Source of the DNA: Monosporascus cannonballus
Taxonomy: Eukaryota > Ascomycota > Sordariomycetes > Xylariales
Assembly: GCA_004154925.1 (NCBI GenBank)
Contig: QJNS01000201.1
Location: forward strand, 86,560 to 150,559
Direction: 5' to 3'
DNA: 64,000 nt
The position numbers were made by a program, and so were the translations under genes. How positions within the stretch are numbered: position 1 is the first letter of the stretch; each line of letters opens with the position of its first letter. Below, piece after piece: positions 57,304-64,000 of this stretch. Under the pieces are notes generated by a model. That model was not told the origin of the DNA. It did no database searches and was given only the letters and a program-made list of their open reading frames with translations.

Positions 57304-57690
57304 TTAACGTACCCCTGTTACGATACGGTCAGCCGTATCGAGTTTGATCTGCTTGATTTTTGCTGTCTCTTTTTCGTCCTTTTCCACTTTTAAGCTCGCT
57401 TGATTTTCTGTATTTTCGTTATTTGTAATTTTTAAGCGTTTAAAAAGACTCTTGTAGATATTCTGTAGGGAATATGAGAAATAATAGAAATAGTTTGCCT
57501 TTTTTATCCATTCCTGTTTTTGCTTATCTTTTTTTATATACTTTTTAAAATGATTTATGCCGAAATTCGTTTTGCCATCCGTTATTATAACTTGGAGTTT
57601 TGTAAAAAGTTCGTATTTCTTTAACGTTTCGTATAACGTTCGAATATTTGATTTTCCTTTTTTGTTTTTATATAGATAAATGTTAATCAC
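57304..57690 (-). pseudogene. Unrecognised open fragment (128 codons) in the island
   Basis: One of the longest open runs in the island. It is Lys/Asn/Ile-rich, with KLQVIITDGKTNFGINHF, QEWIKKANYFYYFSYSLQNI and a charged end (KVEKDEKETAKIKQIKLDTA). The segment from 57.18 to 57.96 kb is less AT-rich than its surroundings. I do not recognise the family. Codon pattern and context suggest a piece of a transposon protein changed by RIP, not a working gene. Confidence 0.35.
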
Positions 57691-60600
57691 AACGTATTTA
57701 AATGTTTGATTTTTATTGATAAAGTGAATATATATATTTTGAAAAGTTTTTATTAGGCTAGACGAAATCTAAACGTCGGTAATTACCGAAACGTAAGATT
57801 TGGGAGCAAGATTTTGTAGTTCCGACCGTACGACTTTATTTGCGTATTTTTTTATATCTGTTCTTAAGCGTATAGGAATTTGAAAAATTATAAGTAAGGC
57901 ATATTTGCCGGACCTAATAAATAAAATACGGATTTTCGACAGCATTAAAAAATAAGTACAAGCTAGCTTATATTTTAATTATATACTGATCATTTTAGGA
58001 TAAAATTCAGGTAGCGTTAGGTGGATATTATTAAATTATAATTAATACGATAATTAATACGATAAATAACGTGTATTAAGAAATTTTATTTACAATAATA
58101 CCTATAGCGGCTTAATTTTTCTTATATCAGTCTAGTTTTTTTTGTATAATTTATTATTTATATAATCTTTTAATAAAATAATCCCGTAATTATTTTTATT
58201 CGATTTCGGATATATCTGGGTTTAATATTAAAATTAATAAATTATTATTAATTAACTTATTTTTAAGGTCGCGTTATAAAACCAGCCTTGCTAATACTAA
58301 AACTTTTAATTAAAAACGAAAGGTTTTTGAAAAAGTGCCTCATTTATATCGTTATTAAAGGCAGTTTTTTTAAAATTACGGCCGCCGCATAAATTAGGTT
58401 TTAAATATTTTGGCGTTTTTCGTTTTGTAAATATAATATATTAAAATATTAAATCTTAAAAATAATGCGAATATTTTTAATATTTATTTTAGGACCGTAA
58501 ATTAAACCTTAATTAGGTTAAGGATTTAATTCCTTTTTTAGCGTATTTATTGCGTAATTCGTCGTTATTCGATTTGTTAAAATCTTTTTCGTTTTTATAA
58601 TTAAATTTATTTCTTAATTTTTTGGTATCTTTTTTTTCGTAATCTATTTCGTCGAATACGTAATTATTTTCAAATTCGTTCCCGTTTTCGATATTAGGTT
58701 ACTTTTTAAATTCAGATTCGCCTTTATTTTCGCTTTCGTTTCTATCCTTATCGTATAAGGTATTATTTAATTCCCGCAGTTAACTTTCTATTTCGACAGG
58801 TTTTTCGGCAAGGCTCGACCTATAATTTTTTTATCGGTCGTAATCTAACTAAAAAGGTCGATAAAAGGCGGTAGCATTTTGTAATATCAAGTTTCAATAG
58901 TATTTTAATTATATTGCAAATTTTGTTATTAAATGCAACCGTATGCGATTAATATTTTAAAAACGGAAAATTAATACGCTAAAAATAGAAAAATCAGTAC
59001 GTTAAAAATGGAAAATTAATACGTTAAAAATAAAAAGTTAATACGGATAGAAATCTAAAAATAAAATTTAAATAAAGTATATACGCAAAATATTACAACG
59101 AGATTATTTATTATTCGAACTATTTTTTTCGCGCTTATTTTATTCTAAACTTTTCGAATAGATTTTGAAATTTCGTTATTATTCCTTTCTTTAATTTTTC
59201 CGCGCTTTATTTAATCAGAATATTTCCACTAATAAATAAAGACATATTTTCATTATATTACATATTAAGTGATATTATAAAAAAACCTTAATTAACGGTA
59301 ATAATGCATGGTTTAATCGTTTTGCAAATTTATCCGCTGTTTTTATCATTATTATTATTATTATTACAACTATTAGCAGTAATAATTTTACTTCTTTTAA
59401 AAACGAAACCCCTACCCCGGGAATTCGAACGACAAAAGCGACCAGATTATCTCGACAGCAACCGCCGACTGCTTTTACTAGACAAGGGCAAGTCCCGAAA
59501 CAAAGTGTTCGCGGTCGCCAGGTGTAAAAAAAAAAAAGCTAGAACACAGGCTCGGCATCGTCGCTTTAAACTAGAGAGTAAGTTATAGAAATTACATATT
59601 ACAAAATTAATATATTAATTAATACGATTTTATTTTTAAAAAGTTACGGCTTTGCGTAAAATGAAGCGTTTTTAAAAATTATATATCCCTTTAATATTAC
59701 AGCATTCCTTTAAGCTTATAGTTCGGAAAATCTTATTTAATATATAACCGGGAAACGATTTTAGGATTTAATAATCCGCGTTAAAGACATTATAAGAAAC
59801 GGCGAAAAATAAATTGGTTACGTTATTTACTAACAATAATTTTTGTACAATTTATGTAAAAAAAATTATTATTTATCTAAAGAATTTCCGTTTGGTTAAA
59901 TATATTTATAAATAAATTAACTTAAGGTTTTTTTCTAATATCGCATAATAAATATGACGTATTTTTTTAATGAAAAAAAATGTTTACTCGAAATTTAACT
60001 CGGATTTTTTTAAATAGGTTAATTATATATATATATATTTATTTATTCTTTTCCTAATTTATTTACTAAGTGCTAAATTTCCATTTTATCTTATTTTTAT
60101 TATATAACAAAATAGTTATATTATTTTTTTTATAATTTTCATTAACTTAATAATACGATAATAATTCTGATACTTATAATTAATTTAGAGTATATACCAT
60201 AATAAAAAAAATACTTCCTTTTATAATTCGGATATTAATCCAAAATATAAATATACAGTATTCCTAATATAATACATATTAACTTTAGTATTAATTAATA
60301 TTTTACTATTTTTAATATAATATCGGCTTTTAAAAAAATAATAATAAATCTTTTTGTAAATGTTATAAACTTAATAATGCGTTTTTAAGTAATAAACATA
60401 TTACGAAAACGCGAAATCGTAACGAAAAATTCCTTCGTAAAATCTTAATAAAAAGGCCGTAAAAATGCTTGATAAGCATTACGAACTAAGATTTGCCGCA
60501 ATAAAGCGGCTAAAGATAAAAAAACAACCTGAACCGGATTTTGTTATCCAAAATAAAACCTATAAAAATATTATAGATAACGTTAATAATTTATTATAAG

Positions 60601-61031
60601 TTTCGTTTTTAATAATATTTTAATTTTCGTATAAATTTTTTTTAGTCGTTTACAAAATAAATATCTTAAGTAATTTACAGCTTAATATAATATTAATTTT
60701 AAATTACGTTTTAGCATAATAGAAACGGCTATAGGCGATTTGGACTGGTTATTCTATAAACTCTTTAGTTTAAATAATAATTTGCTATAAGCGTCCGTTA
60801 ACGAAAAATATAAATTTATTCCCGAAAAAAAGCTTTTTAAAAACAAACAAATCGCCTTGTTATAATAGGATAATACGGCTCGTTATTACTTTTATTTCCT
60901 AAAATTCGAAAACAAATTAGCGCTGGTAATTAATAATGCGATATATGCTATGGCCAAACACTTTTCTAAATTATTAATATTTATTTCGGATAAATTTAAT
61001 ATTATATTATGGAATATAAAAAAAGCAAAAA

Positions 61032-61077
<46 letters not shown>

Positions 61078-62279
61078 TTATTTTATTTTATTTTATTTCA
61101 TCTTTTACTTTTTTATATATTTAACTAATATTTCTTAAATATTTAATGGTAAATATAAGCTTAAGTTATATTTTAATATAATATTTTTATATCCGAAATA
61201 TTTTGCCTAAATTGTTATTAACGTAATTATAAAATATATGAGATAAAAAACGCCTTTATTAAAACATAAAAATCATAACATTATTGTTAAATAACGATAA
61301 TTAATAAATTAATTAATATATAAATTAATACGTATATTCGATATTAACTTAATTTATAATACTAATTATATTATGCTTATATTTATTAAATTAAAATCTT
61401 TTAAAAACCTTTATAAACTTTATATTATAAAGCCAAATAAAGGTTTTATTATTTACGTAATAAGAACTTAATATCCGAAATTAAGTTAAGTATCCTTAAT
61501 TTTATCAGTAATAAAAATATAAATAACGTTTAAGTTATCTTTATTTTTTATTATTTTTAATACTTTGCCGATATTCGTCTTTAAATAATAAATAACGAAA
61601 AAAATTCCTAATTAATTTTATTAAATTTTAACCTTTTGATATTACAGCTAAAAAAATATTTTTTTCTAATAGCGGATAAATTCAAATTACGTTTCCGGTT
61701 TTATAAGTTTCGATAAGCTAATTATTTACTTATTTTATTAATATATTAATTTTCGTATTAATATATTTTTTTCGCTTTAATTTAAAATACAAATTTTATT
61801 ATTTTAATTATTTTTTAAAAATATTTTCGTATTTTCAATTTACGGTTATCGGAATATTAAAAAAAAATCGGTTATAATACTCGTAAGCTTCGTAAGTTTT
61901 GATCGCTTTATTTTTTCGGCCTGGCTTAGTTCTAAATTAATACGGTAACGCAATAATTCGAAAAAGCCGTTTTTCGTTTCGCTTTTAAGAGAAAAATAAA
62001 ATTGGCAATAATATTAATATGTATTCCGAAAACTTTTCCAATTATCCTTAAAGTATTTGTAAATACTTTTTTCTAAATATATATTCGCTTAGTTTATAAA
62101 GTATAATAAATTAAATTATTTAATTAAATTGGATAATTCGTAATTAATTTTGCTTAGTTTATAAGATAAAACGATTATTACGCAAATTAGTACGTATTTA
62201 ATAGTAATTTTATTTTTAAAATAAATAGGATTTTTAATTCGTTATATTTTAATATTGTCATAATTTTTACCTAACAAGT
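57691..62279. other. AT-rich, RIP-like DNA with dispersed TTAATACG words
   Basis: No protein can be read. ATTAATACG or ATTAGTACG words recur in clusters (57250-57280, 58040-58065, 58970-59042). A GC-normal patch at 59410-59580 holds an open frame of 94 codons (59304-59588) with a hydrophobic start and basic end, probably not a gene. Confidence 0.4.
61032..61076 (+). repeat. (TTA)n microsatellite followed by TTTTA units
   Basis: About 15 TTA/TAT triplets, then three to four TTTTA pentamers to about 61098. Confidence 0.9.
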
Positions 62280-62410
62280 ACTCGTAAATAGTTAGCTCGT
62301 AGGTGAGTAATCGTGGGTATTTTTGAAAAAATGCCAAGACTACTTACGGTTATCCACCTACGGTCGTGGGTAGTCCGTGAGTACTCATTGAGTACCCATT
62401 GCAAACTCTA
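62280..62410 (-). repeat. Right terminal inverted end of the island
   Basis: Inverted it reads TAGAGTTTGCAATGGGTACT, with ACTACCCACG 25 bp further in, pairing with the left end at 39876 and with both ends of the MITE at 32984. Confidence 0.65.
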
Positions 62411-62421
62411 CCTACGAATGG

Positions 62422-63248
62422 GCCACCTTATCAACGAGCCGCCATTTTCTATACAAAATCAACAAAACTGCTTATTTATACTTAATTAACAAAAATAGAT
62501 ATTAAAAAACGGCTGGCGAAATATTGATTAAAACTTTAAAATAAGACGGTATAAAAATATTATAAAAATATATTTATATTTATATAAAACAATTAATGTT
62601 AAAATTATCAAAATAAAACGTTAACATTTTCCCATACAAATTATATAGAAAATTGTTAAACTAAATAAATCACTTTATTTATAAATAAATACGGAACTAA
62701 AATAAATAAAAATATAGGCTTTTCGATTTATTTATTTGTAATTACGTTTTTAAAAATTATTAAATTATTATTTATATATAGTAGCGATTCGTAATATATT
62801 TGATATTTTAAAATGTAACATAGTTTTTCATATATAAAATGTTCTCCACTCTTATTTCACTTTTCATTTATATAATATATCTTTATATTTACTAAAAATA
62901 TTTAAAAAAACAAAACGCCGTTAAATAGCTCTTATATGAAAATAGTTATATATATAATATCTTTTATATATCTTTGATATTAAAAAAGCTATAAATTTTT
63001 AAATATTACGTATAAAATATACAGTAAAACGTAATATTAAATACTATAAAAATTCTAAAAAATATATATATATTACGTAATTATACCAATTTTCCACATA
63101 TTTTTGTTTTATAAAGGACTTAAATTTAATAACGGTCTTGATAGCCGCTTATTTTTCTGATTTTTATTCAAAATTTTAAATCGTTATTGAAAATATAGCG
63201 ATTTTGACGATTTTGTATGGGAAATGGCTGGCGCGTTGAGGGGGTGGC
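62422..63248. mobile_element. Second TIR element (about 0.83 kb), RIP-mutated inside
   Basis: The left arm (GCCACCTTATCAACG, ending CCATTTTCTATACAAAATC at 62460) and the inverted right arm (GCCACCCCCTCAACG, ending CCATTTCCCATACAAAATC at 63210) match at about 31 of 38 positions. The inside is AT-rich and non-coding. No clear target duplication was found. It lies between the island end and the HET gene remnant. Confidence 0.6.
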
Positions 63249-63261
63249 TCGTTCATGGGTT

Positions 63262-63776
63262 GGCCGCCTTATTAGCCATTCTAGACGCTTCGCTTTACCA
63301 GTCTTCCTCATTATCTTGTACGATGCAAAGCGAATCGATCCACATGTAGTCAAAGCCAAGGTGCCGTGTAACGTCTATTGCATCTTGAAAGGTTTTTGGC
63401 AAGTCCGTGATCCGGATACCTTTAGTGTTGGCGTTCAATGTGCCATTAGTTGTCTTTGTCATTGATGTCATTTCACCCCAGCAATGACTTAGATGTATCG
63501 CGCCTGTTGACCTGTTGTAGTTAGAAGCCTCACATATCCTCCCGAGTTCTCTGATATGTCGAGGACTCTTGTCGGAAACAACGAGCCCTGTATATGGCAC
63601 AAACACTCGTGATTCGCATGACAGCTGTCCAGCTGACGCTTTGCCCACAAGAAACTCGCATGGGACGAGGTACTACTGGGGATATCTTCGACATTACAGA
63701 GCGCTCTGAATGGGAAAACGTCAACTACAGATGTCACAGTTAAGAATTTGACCATATATAACGCTATTGCTAGCAA
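63262..63776 (-). pseudogene. HET-domain protein gene, broken at the island edge
   Basis: Minus-strand reading gives WAKRQLDSCHANHECLCHI and LFPTRVLDI, then a one- or two-base frame slip near 63495. It resumes with HLSHCWGE, LPKTFQDAIDVTRHLGFDYMWIDSLCIVQDNEEDW, the core blocks of the HET domain (LSHCWG and Y-WIDSLCI-QD). The next codon is TAA where relatives often have CAA or similar, followed by SEASRMAN. After about 63262 the similarity ends at the TIR element, so the C-terminal part is lost. HET proteins trigger heterokaryon incompatibility after non-self recognition. The N-terminal region beyond 63776 is not recognisable. Confidence 0.85.
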
Positions 63777-64000
63777 TGCAATAGCGGCGTCGCTTTTGCG
63801 ACAACAGAGAAATCTGGTAGGATGCCACCAAATGCAGTCAAATTAATTTTGTGAAGGGGAGAAGGACTACGAACCGGATTTGGTGTAGAAAAAGAACAAA
63901 CGATTATTCTCAATAGTGTCTTTTTCTGCATCGACACCTGATACAAAGAATAGATCACGGGGGTAATCGTTCACCATCGTCAGAGTAGTTGTTTGCCAAC
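63777..64000. other. Right edge
   Basis: Presumably the upstream part of the HET gene; no domain is seen. Confidence 0.3.

Larger units (their letters stand above)
39876..62410. mobile_element. AT-rich, RIP-like repeat island bounded by related inverted ends
   Basis: Base composition changes sharply at 39.9 kb to mostly A+T, with TTA/TAA words and surviving CG (TTACG, ACGAAA, CGTTA), while CA and TG are scarce. That is the mark left by RIP, which turns CpA into TpA in repeats. The left end reads TAGGGTTTGCACTACCCAC. The right end, inverted, reads TAGAGTTTGCAATGGGTAC, and both go on to CCCACG words. The same ends are on the 223-bp MITE at 32984. No 8-bp target duplication is found (GTATATAG versus CCTACGAA). 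The 22.5 kb include two Gypsy elements and two solo LTRs that entered later; about 8.7 kb remain without them. A transposase could not be recognised. Two independent ends from separate copies is a real alternative to one large element. Confidence 0.6.

Noticed and set aside
59404..59480. tRNA-like word GGGAATTCGAAC
   Set aside because: The T-loop-like word has no pairing T-stem and no acceptor or anticodon arm.
60950..61138. Open frame with a poly-Leu segment
   Set aside because: It is a translation of the TTA microsatellite.
39876..62410. A Starship-type giant mobile element
   Set aside because: No tyrosine-recombinase captain gene and no cargo genes can be read; the inverted ends and retrotransposon filling explain the island better.
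1..64000. CRISPR arrays, bacterial operons or ribosome-binding sites
   Set aside because: Fungal nuclear DNA with spliced genes; no regular spaced repeats found.

Overview
The window is nuclear DNA of a filamentous ascomycete (Pezizomycotina). The evidence is short GT-AG introns (47-113 bp) with CTAAC-like branch points, typical fungal families (NRPS-like reductase, Zn2Cys6 regulator, isocyanide synthase, HET and ankyrin/CorA-like remnants, FAS1, CE4 deacetylase), and a very AT-rich, CpG-retaining, TpA-rich island that looks like the product of repeat-induced point mutation (RIP). No species can be named from the sequence.

Left part (1-10.3 kb): a decayed ankyrin/CorA-like gene on the minus strand, cut by a 239-bp solo LTR and bordered by a second solo LTR, both with perfect 5-bp target duplications; then a four-exon secreted chitin/polysaccharide deacetylase; then about 3.5 kb without genes and a LINE RNase H remnant.

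Central part (11-28 kb): a GFA/CENP-V zinc enzyme, an MFS transporter with two frame breaks, an eight-exon NRPS-like A-T-R carboxylic acid reductase (1044 aa) that is divergent from a three-exon isocyanide synthase (DIT1/PvcA family, 364 aa), an 832-aa Zn2Cys6 regulator, and a secreted TAP-like serine hydrolase. NRPS-like enzyme, isocyanide synthase, transporter and regulator together make a plausible isocyanide biosynthetic gene cluster. I inferred splice sites by reading, and each of the five spliced models closes in frame.

Right arm (30-39.9 kb): a 627-aa membrane protein, a 223-bp TIR element (MITE), a FAS1 (fasciclin) pseudogene cut by a solo LTR with a 5-bp target duplication, and a cytochrome b5/acyl-CoA dehydrogenase fusion gene.

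Island (39.9-63.2 kb): AT-rich DNA flanked by inverted ends that match the MITE at 32984. It holds a Gypsy element (42147-55583, TSD ATTAA) whose 3' LTR was split by a second Gypsy element in opposite orientation (48103-55496, TSD AGTTA), plus two solo LTRs with TSDs. All pol coding is destroyed. At the right edge the island and a second TIR element abut a broken HET-domain gene.
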